A stretch of 64,000 bases of DNA from Rhizobium mayense (GCF_030272705.1 NZ_JARFYM010000008.1:62001-126000); one strand, 5' to 3'. Shown: positions 45,574 to 57,078, counted from the stretch's first letter. Notes: generated by a model not told the origin, from the letters alone. A program made the numbers and translations.

Positions 45574-48204
45574 ATGGCTACCGAACGTTATAATCCGCGC
45601 GACGCCGAGCCTCGCTGGCAGCAGAAATGGAACGAGGAGAATGTCTTCCTCACCGACAACGCCGATCCGCGCGAGAAATATTACGTCCTTGAGATGTTCC
45701 CCTATCCATCGGGCCGCATCCATATGGGCCATGTGCGCAACTACGCTATGGGTGACGTCGTGGCCCGCTACAAGCGTGCCCGTGGCTACAACGTGCTGCA
45801 TCCGATGGGCTGGGACGCTTTCGGCATGCCGGCGGAAAACGCCGCCCGCGACAACAAGGTGCATCCCAAGGAATGGACCTACCAGAACATCGCCTCGATG
45901 AAGGCGCAGCTGAAGGCCATGGGCCTGTCGCTGGACTGGAGCCGTGAATTCGCCACCTGCGACGTCGACTATTATCATCGCCAGCAGATGCTTTTCATCG
46001 ACATGATGGAGAAGGGCCTAGTCTACCGCAAGAAGTCCAAGGTCAACTGGGACCCGGTCGATAACACCGTGCTTGCCAACGAACAAGTCATCGATGGCCG
46101 CGGCTGGCGCTCCGGCGCGCTGGTCGAACAGCGCGAGCTGACGCAATGGTTCTTCAAGATTACCGAATTCAGCCAGGAACTGCTGGACGCGCTGGACACG
46201 CTCGACCACTGGCCGGAAAAAGTGCGGCTGATGCAGAAGAACTGGATCGGGCGTTCAGAAGGCCTGACGATCCGTTGGGAAATCGTGCCGGAAACCTCCC
46301 CCAACGCTGAACGCGAAATCACCGTCTATACCACGCGTCCGGACACGCTGTTCGGTGCATCCTTCCTGGCGATATCGGCTGATCATCCGCTGGCCAAGGA
46401 AGCCGCTGCCGCGAATCCGGCTATCGATGCCTTCTGCGAAGAATGCCGCCGCGCCGGCACCTCGCTTGCAGCATTGGAGACCGCCGAGAAGAAAGGCATG
46501 GACACGGGTATCCGCGTCCGCCATCCGCTGGACCCATCCTGGGAACTGCCGGTCTATATCGCCAATTTCGTGCTGATGGATTATGGCACCGGCGCGATCT
46601 TCGGCTGCCCCTCCGGCGACCAGCGCGACCTGGATTTTGCCCGCAAATATCATTTGCCGGTCGTCCCCGTCGTCATGCCGAGGGATGGCGATGCGGCAAG
46701 CTTCACCATCGGCGATGTCGCCTATGATGGCGACGGCATCATGATCAACTCGCGATTCCTGGACGGCATGGGCACGGAGGAAGCCTTCGAAACCGTGGCT
46801 GCAAAACTGGCCGCTGAAAGCCTCGGCAATGCGCCTCAGGCCGAACGCAAGGTGAATTTCCGCCTGCGCGACTGGGGTATTTCGCGTCAGCGCTATTGGG
46901 GTTGCCCGATCCCGGTCATCCATTGCGATGATTGCGGCGTCTTGCCGGTGCCGAAGCAGGATCTTCCAGTCAAGCTGCCGGACGACGTCACCTTCGATCA
47001 GCCGGGCAATCCGCTCGACCGCCATCCGACATGGCGGCATGTTGCCTGCCCGCAATGTGGCAAGGACGCCCGTCGCGAAACCGACACCATGGATACCTTC
47101 GTCGATTCGAGCTGGTACTACACCCGCTTCACCGCGCCGTGGGAACACGAACCGACCGACAAGGCCGCGGCTGATCGCTGGCTGCCGGTCGATCAATATA
47201 TCGGCGGCATCGAGCATGCGATCCTGCATCTGCTCTATTCCCGCTTCTTCACCCGCGCCATGCGTGAGACCGGCCATGTCGAAGCGAAGGAGCCCTTCAA
47301 GGGCCTGTTCACGCAGGGCATGGTTGTTCACGAGACCTATAGCCGCGGCCATGGGCTGACACGCGAATGGGTGTCGCCGGCCGACATCCGCATCGAGGAG
47401 GCCGACGGCCAAAGGCGCGCGACACTGCTGTCGACCGGCGAAGACATCGCCATCGGCGCGATCGAGAAGATGTCGAAATCGAAGAAAAACGTCGTCGACC
47501 CGGACGATATCATCGCCTCCTACGGCGCCGATACGGCCCGGTTCTTCGTATTGTCCGATTCTCCACCCGACCGCGACGTTATTTGGTCGGAGGCGGGCGT
47601 CCAAGGGGCGCATCGTTTCACGCAACGCATGTGGCGCCTGGTGTCGGAAGCGGCCGACGCATTGAAGACGGTCGCCGCGACTCCGGCTAAGGAAGGCGAA
47701 GCGCTGGCGATTTCACAGGCTGCCCACCGCACGCTGAAAGCGGTCCAGGGCGATTACGACAAGCTGGCCTTCAACAAGGCCGTGGCGCGCATCTACGAAT
47801 TCGTCAACACATTGGCTGCTCCGCTGGCCAAGGTCGCCGCTGGCGAGACGGATGCCGGCTATCGCTCCGCTGTCCGGGAAGCGGTCGAGATCCTGATCGC
47901 GTTGGTCGCGCCGATCACGCCGCATCTGGCCGAAGAATGCTCGGCCGCACTCGGCAACGCACATTTGATCGCCATGAGCGCTTGGCCGAGTTACGACGAA
48001 GTGCTCGTCATCGAAAACGAGATCGTCTATCCCGTGCAAATCAACGGCAAGAAGCGCGCCGAATTGACAATTGCTCGCGATGCAGATCAGAATGCCGTGC
48101 AAAAAGCCGTACTCGCCCTGGATGCCGTCGGAAGCGCGTTGAATGGTCAGGCGCCAAAGAAGATCATCGTCGTTCCACAGAGGATCGTGAACATTGTCGT
48201 CTGA
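45574..48204 (+). CDS. leuS: Leucyl-tRNA synthetase
   Basis: 876 residues, class I synthetase. HIGH appears as HMGH at residues 50-53 ([15 protein letters not shown]), and KMSKS begins at residue 632 (EKMSKSKKN). The CP1 editing domain is present ([20 protein letters not shown]). A zinc-like Cys motif (CPQCGKD) is also seen. Its terminal coding bases overlap the start of lptE by 11 bp, and holA follows, giving the conserved leuS-lptE-holA order. Confidence 0.97.
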   Translation: MATERYNPRDAEPRWQQKWNEENVFLTDNADPREKYYVLEMFPYPSGRIHMGHVRNYAMGDVVARYKRARGYNVLHPMGWDAFGMPAENAARDNKVHPKEWTYQNIASMKAQLKAMGLSLDWSREFATCDVDYYHRQQMLFIDMMEKGLVYRKKSKVNWDPVDNTVLANEQVIDGRGWRSGALVEQRELTQWFFKITEFSQELLDALDTLDHWPEKVRLMQKNWIGRSEGLTIRWEIVPETSPNAEREITVYTTRPDTLFGASFLAISADHPLAKEAAAANPAIDAFCEECRRAGTSLAALETAEKKGMDTGIRVRHPLDPSWELPVYIANFVLMDYGTGAIFGCPSGDQRDLDFARKYHLPVVPVVMPRDGDAASFTIGDVAYDGDGIMINSRFLDGMGTEEAFETVAAKLAAESLGNAPQAERKVNFRLRDWGISRQRYWGCPIPVIHCDDCGVLPVPKQDLPVKLPDDVTFDQPGNPLDRHPTWRHVACPQCGKDARRETDTMDTFVDSSWYYTRFTAPWEHEPTDKAAADRWLPVDQYIGGIEHAILHLLYSRFFTRAMRETGHVEAKEPFKGLFTQGMVVHETYSRGHGLTREWVSPADIRIEEADGQRRATLLSTGEDIAIGAIEKMSKSKKNVVDPDDIIASYGADTARFFVLSDSPPDRDVIWSEAGVQGAHRFTQRMWRLVSEAADALKTVAATPAKEGEALAISQAAHRTLKAVQGDYDKLAFNKAVARIYEFVNTLAAPLAKVAAGETDAGYRSAVREAVEILIALVAPITPHLAEECSAALGNAHLIAMSAWPSYDEVLVIENEIVYPVQINGKKRAELTIARDADQNAVQKAVLALDAVGSALNGQAPKKIIVVPQRIVNIVV

Positions 48205-48715
48205 TAATCTTTTCAAGCTCGCTCGCGCTGCAGGCGTTGCGTCTGTGATTGCCGTTGCCGGTCTTTTATCCTCCTGCCAGGTTCGACCGCTCTATGCGGA
48301 GAACACCGGCGTTACCCAGAAGCTTGCCGACGTTTCCTTTTCCGACGCCGGCAGCCGCGTAGGTCAGGTGGTTCGCAATCAATTGATCTTCATCGCCGGC
48401 CGAGGCGCCGGCGAAACGAAGGCCCCGAAATACACGGTGGATCTGAGCGTCAGCTCCGGTACCGGCGGTGTTATCTACCTGCCGTCTTCCGACACCTCTG
48501 CCGCAGGCCGCACCACGGTCACGGCAGCCTTTACGCTCAAGAATGCTAGTGACGGCAAGGTTCTCAAGTCCGGCAGCCGCGCGGTCACATCGCTGGTCGA
48601 CTTCCCGACCCAGGAATTTGCCAAGGCGCGCGCCATCCGCGATTCGGAAGACCGCGCCGCACGCGAAGTTGCCGAACTGGTGGGCGCCGACATCGCAGCC
48701 GCGCTTAGCCGCTGA
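48194..48715 (+). CDS. lptE: LPS assembly lipoprotein LptE
   Basis: 173 residues from TTG 48194. A lipoprotein signal peptide ends at the lipobox LLSSC (Cys28). LptE plugs LptD in the outer membrane and guides LPS outward. The body [23 protein letters not shown] and [23 protein letters not shown] region ([19 protein letters not shown]) is of the LptE family. The non-ATG start overlaps the leuS 3' end, so translation is likely coupled to leuS. holA starts 14 bp after its stop. Confidence 0.92.
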   Translation: MSSDNLFKLARAAGVASVIAVAGLLSSCQVRPLYAENTGVTQKLADVSFSDAGSRVGQVVRNQLIFIAGRGAGETKAPKYTVDLSVSSGTGGVIYLPSSDTSAAGRTTVTAAFTLKNASDGKVLKSGSRAVTSLVDFPTQEFAKARAIRDSEDRAAREVAELVGADIAAALSR

Positions 48716-48729
48716 TATGGGTGCGCGGC

Positions 48730-49767
48730 ATGGCGGAGATCAAATCCCACGAGTTTGAAGGCTTTCTTCAAAACGCCGCGCGCAGCTACCGACTGTTTGT
48801 CATCTATGGCCCTGACCGCGGCCTTGTATCCGAGCGCGCGGGGCAGATCGCCGGAAAGACCGGCGTCGATCTGAAGGACGCTTTTTCGCTGATCAAACTC
48901 GACGTCGGCGATCTTCACAACGATGCCGGTCGACTGCTGGACGAGGTCAATGCCATTGGCCTGTTCGGCGGTGAAAAGCTGGTGTGGATTCGTGGCGCAG
49001 CCAACGAAAAAGCCCTGGTCGATTCACTGCAGAATATTGCTGAAAACCCTCCCGACGCCAGTTTTGTCATCATTGAGGCTGGTGATCTCAAAAAGGGCTC
49101 CGGCCTTCGTAAAGTAGCAGAGACTTCTCGGGCAGTCGCAACCATTCCTTGTTATGCCGACGACATTCGCGCGCTGAATGGCCTCATCGACACTGGGCTG
49201 GCAAACGAAAATCTGCGCATCACGCCTGCGGCGCGCCAGGTTCTGTTGGAGCTACTGGGTGGCGACCGCATCGCTTCACGCAACGAAGTACGAAAACTAG
49301 CACTCTATTGCCGGGGGCAGGGGACGATCGAAGAGGATCACGTCATCGACATCATCGGCGATGCCAGCGCCGTTTCAGCTGATGACGCTGTGGATGCCAT
49401 TCTCAAGGGCGACTCGGAAGCTTTTCTGAATGCGATGCAGAAGATCGCTTCCTCCAAGACGCCGATGTTTCTTGTGCTGCAGGGTTGCCTGAGGCAATTC
49501 CAGTTGCTGGACATGATGCGCACGGAAATGGATGAAAAGCGTGTACCGCCAGCACAAGTGATGCAAACTCTCGGCCGGCATCTGCACTTTCGCCGTAAAC
49601 CGATCATCGAGCAGGCCCTCAAAAGCTGGACCGCCCCGGCAATTTCCCGTGAAATGAACCGGCTGCAGGCCGCCATTCTCCAGACCAGGCAGCGCGCCAG
49701 CCTGGAAGACACGATCGCCACGCAAACACTGCTGGCGACCACATTACAATCAGCCCGCAAGGGCTGA
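48730..49767 (+). CDS. holA: DNA polymerase III delta subunit HolA
   Basis: 345 residues from ATG 48730 (a GTG at 48721 would add three). HolA opens the beta clamp within the clamp loader. Evidence is YRLFVIYGPDRGLVSERAGQIA, LIKLDVGDLHNDAGRLLDEVNAIGLFGGEKLVWIRG (cited by LLDEVNAIGLFGGEKLVWI), TIPCYADDIRALNGLID, ELLGGDRIASRNEVRKLALY and FLVLQGCLRQFQLL. The canonical ATP-binding P-loop of the gamma/tau subunit is absent, as expected. It completes leuS-lptE-holA and converges on parB with a 15-bp gap. Confidence 0.95.
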   Translation: MAEIKSHEFEGFLQNAARSYRLFVIYGPDRGLVSERAGQIAGKTGVDLKDAFSLIKLDVGDLHNDAGRLLDEVNAIGLFGGEKLVWIRGAANEKALVDSLQNIAENPPDASFVIIEAGDLKKGSGLRKVAETSRAVATIPCYADDIRALNGLIDTGLANENLRITPAARQVLLELLGGDRIASRNEVRKLALYCRGQGTIEEDHVIDIIGDASAVSADDAVDAILKGDSEAFLNAMQKIASSKTPMFLVLQGCLRQFQLLDMMRTEMDEKRVPPAQVMQTLGRHLHFRRKPIIEQALKSWTAPAISREMNRLQAAILQTRQRASLEDTIATQTLLATTLQSARKG

Positions 49768-49782
49768 CTCACGCGAAACAGC

Positions 49783-50667
49783 TCAACGCCGCTCCAGCAG
49801 CCGGCAGATTTCCTCAAGCTGCTCCAGGGTTTTGTAGGATATCTTTACCTGACCGCCGCTGCCGCGATGGTTGATCGTGACATCAAGCCCAAGAGTGTCG
49901 GACAATGTCCTTTCCAGCGCAAGCGTATCGGAATCCTTCTCGTCCTTGCGGGCAGCGGCCGGTCGCGGATCGTTCTGAGCCTTGATATCGTTCTGCGCGA
50001 GCCGCTCCGCATCGCGTACGGACATGCCCTTGGCAACGATCGTGCGGGCGAGGGCGGCCGGATCAGAGGTCGAAACCAGCGCGCGTGCATGGCCAGCGGA
50101 AAGGCTGCCGCCCGCGAGCATGTCGCGAACAGGCTCCGGCAACTTCAACAGGCGCAATGAATTGGCGACATGGCTGCGGCTTTTTCCGATAATCTCGCCA
50201 AGATCGTTTTGCGTATAGCCGTGTTCGGCAATCAGCTGTTCATAGCCCAGCGCTTCCTCAAGTGGATTGAGATCGGCACGCTGAACGTTTTCGACAATGG
50301 CGATTTCCAGAGCCGTCTTATCGTCGACATCGCGAACGATAACTGGAATTTCGATCAGACCGGCCAGTTGCGCCGCGCGCCAACGCCTTTCGCCGGCTAT
50401 AATTTCATAGCGATCGATCGAGACAGTGCGCACGACAACCGGCTGCACGATGCCATGCTGCCGGATGGAACTCGCAAGGTCGTGCAACTCGGTTTCATCG
50501 AAATAACGACGCGGATTCTTGGGATTGCGGCTGATGAATTCGATCGGCACCATGCGATCCGGATTGACGCCGGGCCTGCCGGCATCCACCGGAGTGGGCT
50601 GATCCATCTCACCGATGAGAGCGGCTAGGCCGCGGCCAAGGCGCCGTTTCGAAAGATCATCATTCAT
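49783..50667 (-). CDS. parB: Chromosome partitioning protein ParB
   Basis: 294 residues from ATG 50667. The N-terminal ParA-interacting motif (LGRGLAALIG) is followed by the CTP-binding region with RNPKNPRRYFDE, GIVQPVVVR and GERRWRAAQLAG. A helix-turn-helix follows (YTQNDLGEIIGKSRSHVANSL), then the KLPEPVRDML segment and a C-terminal dimerisation domain. ParB loads at parS sites and spreads to form the segrosome. parA is 32 bp upstream, and perfect or near-perfect parS sites lie in the adjacent genes. Confidence 0.97.
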   Translation of the reverse strand: MNDDLSKRRLGRGLAALIGEMDQPTPVDAGRPGVNPDRMVPIEFISRNPKNPRRYFDETELHDLASSIRQHGIVQPVVVRTVSIDRYEIIAGERRWRAAQLAGLIEIPVIVRDVDDKTALEIAIVENVQRADLNPLEEALGYEQLIAEHGYTQNDLGEIIGKSRSHVANSLRLLKLPEPVRDMLAGGSLSAGHARALVSTSDPAALARTIVAKGMSVRDAERLAQNDIKAQNDPRPAAARKDEKDSDTLALERTLSDTLGLDVTINHRGSGGQVKISYKTLEQLEEICRLLERR

Positions 50668-50698
50668 CGCAATCACTCACTTCAAAACAAACAATAGA

Positions 50699-51496
50699 TC
50701 AGGCGGCCGCCTTGCGCTGCCGCTCCCGCTGGATCACTTCCGACGCCAATTGCAGATAAGCTTGGCTGCCGGCGCATTTCAGATCGTAAAGGATTGCGGG
50801 CTTGCCATAAGATGGCGCCTCGGACACGCGAACATTGCGCGGAATCAACGTATGGTAGACCTTCTCGCCCAGATGTGTACGCACGTCGTTGACGACCTGC
50901 TGCGCGAGATTGTTGCGCGAATCAAACATCGTCAGCACGATCCCCTGAATATCGAGGAGGGGATTGACGCTGCGCCGCACTTGATCGACGGTTTCCAGCA
51001 ATTGGCTGAGACCTTCCAATGCGAAGAATTCGCACTGCAGCGGCACCAGGACCGAATGAGCGGCCGCCATGGCGTTCATCGTCAGCAGGTTGAACGAAGG
51101 CGGGCAATCGACCAGGATGTAGGAAAAAGCGGCAGCACCTGCGCCAGCCAGAGCCCGGCGAAGCCGGAAGACGCGATCGGGCTGCTGAGAGATCTCCATC
51201 TCGATGCCGAGCAGATCCATTGTCGACGGCACAATGAAGAGATTGGGAACCGCCGTCTCCTGAACGGTGTCGAGAATCGTATGCGTGCCGACCAGAAGAT
51301 CATAGGACGATAGTTTGCGATCCCGCCGCTCGATACCCAGACCGGTGCTTGCATTACCCTGCGGATCGAGATCGACGATCAGGACACGCTCGCCAATGGC
51401 GGCCAGTGCGGTGGCCAGGTTAATCGCGGTGGTTGTCTTTCCGACGCCACCCTTTTGATTTGCGATAGTAATAATCCGGTTTCGCTCGCCGATCAT
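50699..51496 (-). CDS. parA: Chromosome partitioning ATPase ParA
   Basis: 264 residues from ATG 51496; a longer frame to 51604 lies within rsmG. The deviant Walker A is KGGVGKTT (15-22), followed by VLIVDLDPQGNASTGLGI (Walker A') and YILVDCPPSFNLLTMNAM (Walker B). This is the small Soj-type ParA without an N-terminal DNA-binding domain. It cycles on and off the nucleoid to move ParB-parS complexes. It is the middle gene of rsmG-parA-parB, with short gaps (20 and 32 bp). Confidence 0.97.
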   Translation of the reverse strand: MIGERNRIITIANQKGGVGKTTTAINLATALAAIGERVLIVDLDPQGNASTGLGIERRDRKLSSYDLLVGTHTILDTVQETAVPNLFIVPSTMDLLGIEMEISQQPDRVFRLRRALAGAGAAAFSYILVDCPPSFNLLTMNAMAAAHSVLVPLQCEFFALEGLSQLLETVDQVRRSVNPLLDIQGIVLTMFDSRNNLAQQVVNDVRTHLGEKVYHTLIPRNVRVSEAPSYGKPAILYDLKCAGSQAYLQLASEVIQRERQRKAAA

Positions 51497-51516
51497 TGCC
51501 ACATATCCAATTATGG

Positions 51517-52134
51517 TTAAGTTCGACGTCGAGGGTGATTTAACTCCAAAATAACAGAATCTCGCTCGACAACACTGTTGTGTTTTACCAGATCGAATTC
51601 CCAACGACCACGGGCATTCTGGACCTCGCGCTCGTAATCCCGGCCTTTATGCAGCAACAAGCGAATATTTTCATTGCGCTCAGCCCAGGGCGCTGCGTAG
51701 TCCAGCAGTACATCCAGCTCGGCCAGCGCTCTTGCCGAGATCACCTCGCAGTGACCAATGACCTTTGGCGCTTCTTCGATTCGAATGGCATGGACTGCGC
51801 CGCGGGCTTCGCATTCCCTCAGGCAAACCCGCAAAAATGCGGCCTTTTTCTGATTGCTCTCCACCAGATCGACATGTCCATCTGCCTGTTCTGCCAGGAG
51901 AATCGCAGTAATGACACCGGGGAAACCGCCTCCACTTCCGAGGTCGACCCATCGGGCCGGCTTCGGGTGAAGTTGAAAGATCTGCGCGCTATCGGCAATG
52001 TGTCTTTGCCAAAGGTCGCTGATCGTCGAGGGTGCCACCAAATTGATGGTATTCGCCCATTTTTGAAAGAGCTCAGCAAAGTGCTGCAATCGTCCCTGTG
52101 TTTCACGTGAAACACGCACACCGTTTAATTCCAT
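51517..52134 (-). CDS. rsmG: 16S rRNA G527 N7-methyltransferase RsmG (GidB)
   Basis: 205 residues. The SAM-binding motif is [12 protein letters not shown] (63-74). Other conserved elements are [42 protein letters not shown] and [16 protein letters not shown]. It methylates G527 in the decoding region of 16S rRNA. Codons near its start (VSRET) are encoded by a perfect parS sequence (52099-52114). Gene order mnmG-rsmG-parA-parB is the conserved origin-proximal arrangement; mnmG ends 26 bp upstream. Confidence 0.96.
   Translation of the reverse strand: MELNGVRVSRETQGRLQHFAELFQKWANTINLVAPSTISDLWQRHIADSAQIFQLHPKPARWVDLGSGGGFPGVITAILLAEQADGHVDLVESNQKKAAFLRVCLRECEARGAVHAIRIEEAPKVIGHCEVISARALAELDVLLDYAAPWAERNENIRLLLHKGRDYEREVQNARGRWEFDLVKHNSVVERDSVILELNHPRRRT
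52099..52114. promoter_or_regulatory. Perfect parS site inside rsmG
   Basis: TGTTTCACGTGAAACA is a 16/16 match to the ParB-binding consensus and a perfect palindrome. It lies within the rsmG coding region near its 5' end, 0.6 kb from the parA start. As the only perfect site in the window it is the best candidate for the main ParB loading site. Confidence 0.92.
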
Positions 52135-52159
52135 GGTAGGACTCTCACACCTTGCAATG

Positions 52160-54040
52160 TCAGGAAACGAGCTTCTGCTCTTCCGCTACGCTCAGCTTCC
52201 GCAGATAAGCCAGCAGAAGTGATATCGCCGCTGGAGTCATACCGTCTATCCGCGACGCCTGGGCGATATTCTTCGGTCGTGCTGCCGCGAGCTTCTGCTT
52301 CAATTCGTTCGACAAGCCCGACAATGCGGAGAAATCGAAGCCTGCCGGTATCGCACGCTCTTCCTCACGTCGCACGTGCACAATATCTGAGGTCTGACGG
52401 TCCATATAGACCGCATAGGCGGCCTCGATCTCAACCGCATCGACGACGCGCCGATCGACCGATTGCAGTTCCGGCCACAGATTGGACAGCGATTCGACCG
52501 ATTGCCCCGGATAGGACAGAAGATCATATGCCGACCGCCGTTGACCATCTTTATTGAGATGCAGTCCAGCCTTCTCCGCTTCGCTCGGAGTGACCGACAG
52601 TCCTTTGAGCTGAATGCGCGCTTGATCGAGCTTTTCCATATAGCCACCAAAGCGCGATGCGCGGTTGCCGCCGACGCAACCAATCGATATGCCAAGCGGC
52701 GTTAGGCGAACGTCCGCATTGTCCGCACGCAGCGACAGCCGGTATTCCGCGCGAGACGTGAACATTCGATAGGGCTCGGCCACTCCTCGCGATGTCAGAT
52801 CGTCGATCATGACGCCGATATAGGATTCCGTGCGGCTCAGCTGCACCGCCTTGCCACCGGCTGCGTGACGCGCCGCATTCAGGCCGGCAATCAAGCCCTG
52901 CGCGCCCGCTTCCTCATATCCCGTTGTTCCATTGATCTGACCAGCCAGAAACAAGCCGGGAATTTTCATCACTTCGAGCGAGGGTTTCAGCTCACGCGGA
53001 TCCACATGGTCGTACTCAATGGCGTAGCCGCACTGCAGAATTCGAACTCGTTCCAGACCCGGAATGGTTCGAATAAATGCGTCCTGCACATCTTCCGGCA
53101 ACGAAGTCGATATCCCATTCGGATAAATGGTCGCATCGTCCAGTCCCTCGGGTTCCAGAAAAATCTGATGGCCATCCCGTTCGCCGAACTTAACGATCTT
53201 GTCTTCGATAGACGGGCAGTAGCGCGGCCCCACGCCCTCGATCTGGCCCGAATACATCGCCGAACGCATAAGGTTGTCCGCAATGATCTTATGGGTCGCC
53301 GGTGTCGTTCGCGTCACACCACATTCTATCTGCGGATTGACGATGGTGTCCGTCATGAATGAAAACGGCACTGGCGCATCATCGGCGCCCTGACGACCGA
53401 CTGAATCCCAGTCGATGGTCGTCCCATCCAGGCGCGCCGGCGTTCCTGTCTTCAGTCGACCCAGCGCTAGATCATGGCGCTGCAAGGTCGCCGATAGTCC
53501 CACCGACGGCTCTTCGCCCACACGGCCAGCGGGAATCTTCTTGTCGCCGATATGGATCAAGCCGCGAAGAAAAGTGCCGGTTGTCAGAACGACAGCGCCG
53601 CAACGAAAGACTCGGCCGTCCTTCAAGACGACTGCTGTAACGCGGCCTTCCTCGATGGTGAGATCAAAAGCATCTCCTTCGATGACATCCAGGTTCTCGA
53701 TTGCATCGATCTCTGTCTGCATCGCAAGACGGTAGAGCTTTCGGTCCGCCTGGGTCCGCGGACCACGGACGGCCGGACCCTTTTTCCGGTTCAGCATGCG
53801 GAATTGAATGCCTGCCGCATCCGCGACCCGGCCCATCAAACCATCCAGCGCATCAATCTCTCGAACCAGATGGCCTTTGCCCAAACCGCCGATCGCGGGG
53901 TTGCATGACATTACACCGATCGTCTCGCGTTTATGCGTGATGAGGGCTGTTAACGCACCCAAACGGGCGGCTGCGGCTGCAGCTTCGCTGCCCGCATGTC
54001 CACCACCCACAACAATGACGTCATATATTTTATTGAGCAT
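52160..54040 (-). CDS. mnmG: tRNA uridine-5-carboxymethylaminomethyl modification enzyme MnmG (GidA)
   Basis: 626 residues from ATG 54040 (the frame to 54079 adds 13 non-conserved residues). FAD-binding [11 protein letters not shown] (11-21), [49 protein letters not shown] (cited by [14 protein letters not shown] [12 protein letters not shown]) and the C-terminal helical MnmE-binding region are all present. With MnmE it modifies U34 of tRNAs. mnmE is 109 bp upstream and the two parS-like sites at 54096 and 54137 fill that gap. Confidence 0.97.
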   Translation of the reverse strand: MLNKIYDVIVVGGGHAGSEAAAAAARLGALTALITHKRETIGVMSCNPAIGGLGKGHLVREIDALDGLMGRVADAAGIQFRMLNRKKGPAVRGPRTQADRKLYRLAMQTEIDAIENLDVIEGDAFDLTIEEGRVTAVVLKDGRVFRCGAVVLTTGTFLRGLIHIGDKKIPAGRVGEEPSVGLSATLQRHDLALGRLKTGTPARLDGTTIDWDSVGRQGADDAPVPFSFMTDTIVNPQIECGVTRTTPATHKIIADNLMRSAMYSGQIEGVGPRYCPSIEDKIVKFGERDGHQIFLEPEGLDDATIYPNGISTSLPEDVQDAFIRTIPGLERVRILQCGYAIEYDHVDPRELKPSLEVMKIPGLFLAGQINGTTGYEEAGAQGLIAGLNAARHAAGGKAVQLSRTESYIGVMIDDLTSRGVAEPYRMFTSRAEYRLSLRADNADVRLTPLGISIGCVGGNRASRFGGYMEKLDQARIQLKGLSVTPSEAEKAGLHLNKDGQRRSAYDLLSYPGQSVESLSNLWPELQSVDRRVVDAVEIEAAYAVYMDRQTSDIVHVRREEERAIPAGFDFSALSGLSNELKQKLAAARPKNIAQASRIDGMTPAAISLLLAYLRKLSVAEEQKLVS

Positions 54041-54095
54041 CGCAAAGCCCTCAGCATTGCCGTCTGTTTGGCACACCAAATCCAGGAGTCAAGAA

Positions 54096-54111
54096 GGTTT
54101 CACGTGAAACG
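54096..54111. promoter_or_regulatory. parS-like site (14/16) between mnmG and mnmE
   Basis: GGTTTCACGTGAAACG keeps the 14-bp palindromic core GTTTCACGTGAAAC intact; only the two end bases differ from TGTTTCACGTGAAACA. It sits 56 bp upstream of the mnmG start. Confidence 0.82.
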
Positions 54112-54136
54112 TCTTCGACGTCGTCAGGTGACGCCG

Positions 54137-54152
54137 TGTTTCACGTGAATCA
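54137..54152. promoter_or_regulatory. parS-like site (15/16) overlapping the mnmE stop
   Basis: TGTTTCACGTGAATCA has one mismatch to the consensus. Its last three bases are the mnmE stop codon on the opposite strand. The centre is 41 bp from the neighbouring site at 54096, close to four helical turns. Confidence 0.82.
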
Positions 54153-55469
54153 TTTGCCGATGCAGAATTCGGAAAAGATGACATCGAGTAGATCCTCGAC
54201 ATCAACCCTTCCGGTGATCCGGCCTAAACTATGCGCGGCCTGCCGCAGGAACTCTGCCCGTACATCCAATCCCGCAGACATGGCGGTCACGGCGCGGCTC
54301 AGTGCCTCCAAGCTATCTGTCAACAGCGTCCGATGTCTCAAGCGACTCGGCAAAGCCAATGACAGCGCTGCGGAGCGGGCCAGCAAATCATTAACCAACA
54401 ACTGATGTAGCTCCGCCAACCCAGCGCCAGTCGCGGAAGAAATGCAGAGGTCGTAATGTTTCACATCGATTGGGTGAATATCCGACTTGGTGCCAATCCG
54501 AAAGACCTTGCCATCAAAGTCAGGAAAGTCAGATCGCGCCGGAGTGCCGAGCTCGGCAAGCGACAGAATAATATCCGCCTCCGCCGCGGTCTTCAGCGCG
54601 CGCCTGATCCCCTCCCGTTCAACGACTTCCTCCGTCTCCCGCAAACCGGCGGTGTCGTACAGCTTGACCGCATATCCCTCGATATTGAGATCGATATGCA
54701 GAACATCGCGTGTCGTCCCGGCGATCTCGGTGACGATAGCGACCTCGCGACGGGCCAACGCGTTCATCAGGCTTGATTTCCCGGCATTGGGGGCGCCGGC
54801 GATGACAACCTTCAACCCATCCCTGACAATCTCGCCAAAATCGGCGCCGGCAAGATGCGCGGACAACTCGGACCGTAGCTTCGCCATATCCGCCCAAACC
54901 TGATCGGATACCGAGCCCGGAACATCATCCTCGTCCGCAAAATCCAGCTCCGCCTCGATCAGAGCACGGGCGCGGGTCAACCGATCCGCCCAGTCCTCGT
55001 AAAGCTTCGAAAGCCCACCTGCCGTATGTTCCACAGCCAACCGCCGCTGCATTTCTGTCTCGGCAGCAATGAGGTCCGCCAGGCCTTCTACTTCGACAAG
55101 ATCCATCTTGCCATTTTCAAGAGCGCGGCGTGAAAACTCCCCATGTTCAGCCAGACGGCACGCCTTGAAACCAGCGAGCTCTTCCAGAAGCGTGGCAACA
55201 ACGGCCTTGCCGCCGTGGACATGAATCTCCGCGCTATCCTCCCCAGTAAACGATGCAGGACCGGGAAAAATCAGGACCAGCCCGTGGTCGATAACGAGAC
55301 CATTTCGAGTCCGAATCGTTTTCAGCGCTGCTTGCCGAGGTTCCGGCAGCGATCCCACCAGCACATTTGTTACATACAGAGCCTTTGGTCCGCTGATCCG
55401 TACCACTCCGACGCCGGCCGGAAGGCCGCCGCTGGAAAGCGCGAAGATCGTATCGTTGAAATCCTGCAT
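54150..55469 (-). CDS. mnmE: tRNA modification GTPase MnmE (TrmE)
   Basis: 439 residues. It has an N-terminal formyl-THF-binding domain ([22 protein letters not shown]), a helical domain, and an inserted Ras-like G domain with P-loop GAPNAGKSS (225-233), GTTRD, DTAGLRE and the NKxD-equivalent TKSD. The C-terminal CIGK contains the invariant Cys436. It acts with MnmG on U34 of tRNA. The 3' end overlaps a parS-like site. Confidence 0.97.
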   Translation of the reverse strand: MQDFNDTIFALSSGGLPAGVGVVRISGPKALYVTNVLVGSLPEPRQAALKTIRTRNGLVIDHGLVLIFPGPASFTGEDSAEIHVHGGKAVVATLLEELAGFKACRLAEHGEFSRRALENGKMDLVEVEGLADLIAAETEMQRRLAVEHTAGGLSKLYEDWADRLTRARALIEAELDFADEDDVPGSVSDQVWADMAKLRSELSAHLAGADFGEIVRDGLKVVIAGAPNAGKSSLMNALARREVAIVTEIAGTTRDVLHIDLNIEGYAVKLYDTAGLRETEEVVEREGIRRALKTAAEADIILSLAELGTPARSDFPDFDGKVFRIGTKSDIHPIDVKHYDLCISSATGAGLAELHQLLVNDLLARSAALSLALPSRLRHRTLLTDSLEALSRAVTAMSAGLDVRAEFLRQAAHSLGRITGRVDVEDLLDVIFSEFCIGK

Positions 55470-55612
55470 TGGATTGATCCGTATCCGAATCGATTCGCCT
55501 TGAGCCGAAGAACACTCATCTTAGCTTAAACAAAATCGGGCCGCACGACGCGACCCGATAAGCTGATCTCAAGTTTCCGCCGCTCAGTAGCGACGGAGAA
55601 TCCGGCTAAGTA

Positions 55613-56878
55613 TTAGGTATTCATCGAGTCGAAGAAGTCCGGATTATTCTTCGTCTGCTTCAGTTTGTCGATCAGGAATTCGATCGCGTCCGTGGTACCC
55701 ATCGGCGCAAGAATGCGGCGAAGAACGAAGATCTTCTGCAGATCTTGACGCGGCACCAGCAGGTCTTCCTTACGGGTACCGGATTTCAGAATATCCATTG
55801 CCGGGAATATGCGCTTGTCGGCGACCTTGCGGTCGAGAACGATTTCCGAGTTACCCGTGCCCTTGAATTCTTCGAAGATCACCTCGTCCATGCGGCTGCC
55901 GGTATCGATCAGCGCGGTCGCGATGATTGTCAACGAACCCCCCTCTTCGATGTTACGTGCCGCGCCGAAGAAGCGCTTCGGGCGCTGCAAGGCGTTGGCG
56001 TCGACACCACCGGTCAGAACCTTACCGGAGGAGGGAACGACCGTGTTGTACGCGCGGCCGAGACGGGTGATCGAGTCGAGCAGGATGACGACGTCACGGC
56101 CATGTTCGACGAGGCGCTTGGCCTTTTCGATGACCATCTCGGCAACCTGCACATGGCGCACAGCCGGTTCGTCGAAGGTCGACGAAATGACTTCGCCGCG
56201 CACCGAACGCTGCATATCCGTCACTTCTTCCGGACGTTCGTCGATCAGGAGAACGATCAGATAGCAATCCGGGTGATTGGCGGTGATCGAATGGGCGATG
56301 TTCTGCAGCAGCACCGTCTTACCGGTGCGCGGCGGCGCGACGATCAGACCGCGCTGGCCCTTGCCGAGCGGCGCCACAAGGTCGATGACGCGCGGCGACA
56401 GATCCTTGGAAGTCGGAACGTCGAGTTCCATCCGGAAGCGCTCATTCGGATAAAGCGGCGTCAGATTGTCGAAGTGGACCTTGTGACGGATCTTCTCAGG
56501 ATCGTCGAAATTGATGGTGTTGACCTTCAACAGCGCGAAATAGCGCTCGCCTTCCTTTGGTCCGCGGATCGGCCCCTCGACCGTATCACCCGTCTTCAGC
56601 GAGAAGCGGCGGATCTGCGACGGAGAGATATAGATATCGTCCGGACCCGGCAGATAGTTGGCATTGGCAGAACGCAAAAAGCCGAATCCGTCCTGCAGGA
56701 CTTCGACAACGCCTTCGCCGATAATTTCCACGTCCTGGCTGGCAAGCACCTTCAGAATCGCAAACATCAGTTCCTGTTTGCGCATCGTGCTGGCATTTTC
56801 GACCTCGAGCGATTCGGCAAAGGCCAGGAGATCGGTCGGGGACTTGTTCTTAAGTTCTTGAAGCTTCATTTCAGCCAT
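55613..56878 (-). CDS. rho: Transcription termination factor Rho
   Basis: 421 residues. It has an N-terminal Rho-N helix bundle ([20 protein letters not shown]), an RNA-binding cold-shock-like domain ([22 protein letters not shown]), and a hexameric RecA-like motor with Walker A PPRTGKTV (182-190) and [11 protein letters not shown]. It terminates transcription at rut sites. The 200-bp upstream gap contains no gene; Rho commonly autoregulates through such leaders, but I see no clear site. A 143-bp gap separates its stop from mnmE. Confidence 0.97.
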   Translation of the reverse strand: MAEMKLQELKNKSPTDLLAFAESLEVENASTMRKQELMFAILKVLASQDVEIIGEGVVEVLQDGFGFLRSANANYLPGPDDIYISPSQIRRFSLKTGDTVEGPIRGPKEGERYFALLKVNTINFDDPEKIRHKVHFDNLTPLYPNERFRMELDVPTSKDLSPRVIDLVAPLGKGQRGLIVAPPRTGKTVLLQNIAHSITANHPDCYLIVLLIDERPEEVTDMQRSVRGEVISSTFDEPAVRHVQVAEMVIEKAKRLVEHGRDVVILLDSITRLGRAYNTVVPSSGKVLTGGVDANALQRPKRFFGAARNIEEGGSLTIIATALIDTGSRMDEVIFEEFKGTGNSEIVLDRKVADKRIFPAMDILKSGTRKEDLLVPRQDLQKIFVLRRILAPMGTTDAIEFLIDKLKQTKNNPDFFDSMNT

Positions 56879-57078
56879 GAAGGGATTTACTCTGTTTTAG
56901 AAGGGGAAAGGCAGTGTTGGTCGTATTCAGAACCGCGATGAGGGTGTTCGCGGGCGACAGAACTGATACATGCCACGAAGAAGAGATGGCGGGAAAATAG
57001 CGATTCACTTTGTGCCCCGCAAGGGGGGGTGACGAAATGAAAGAAATTTAACTTAAACGCTAAGTTCTGCTTCTTATT

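Noticed and set aside
46255..47625. A 456-codon open frame opposite leuS
   Set aside because: Antisense shadow of a conserved synthetase; no domain signature.
55745..56941. A 398-codon open frame opposite rho
   Set aside because: Antisense shadow of rho, with Arg-rich composition and no recognisable motif.
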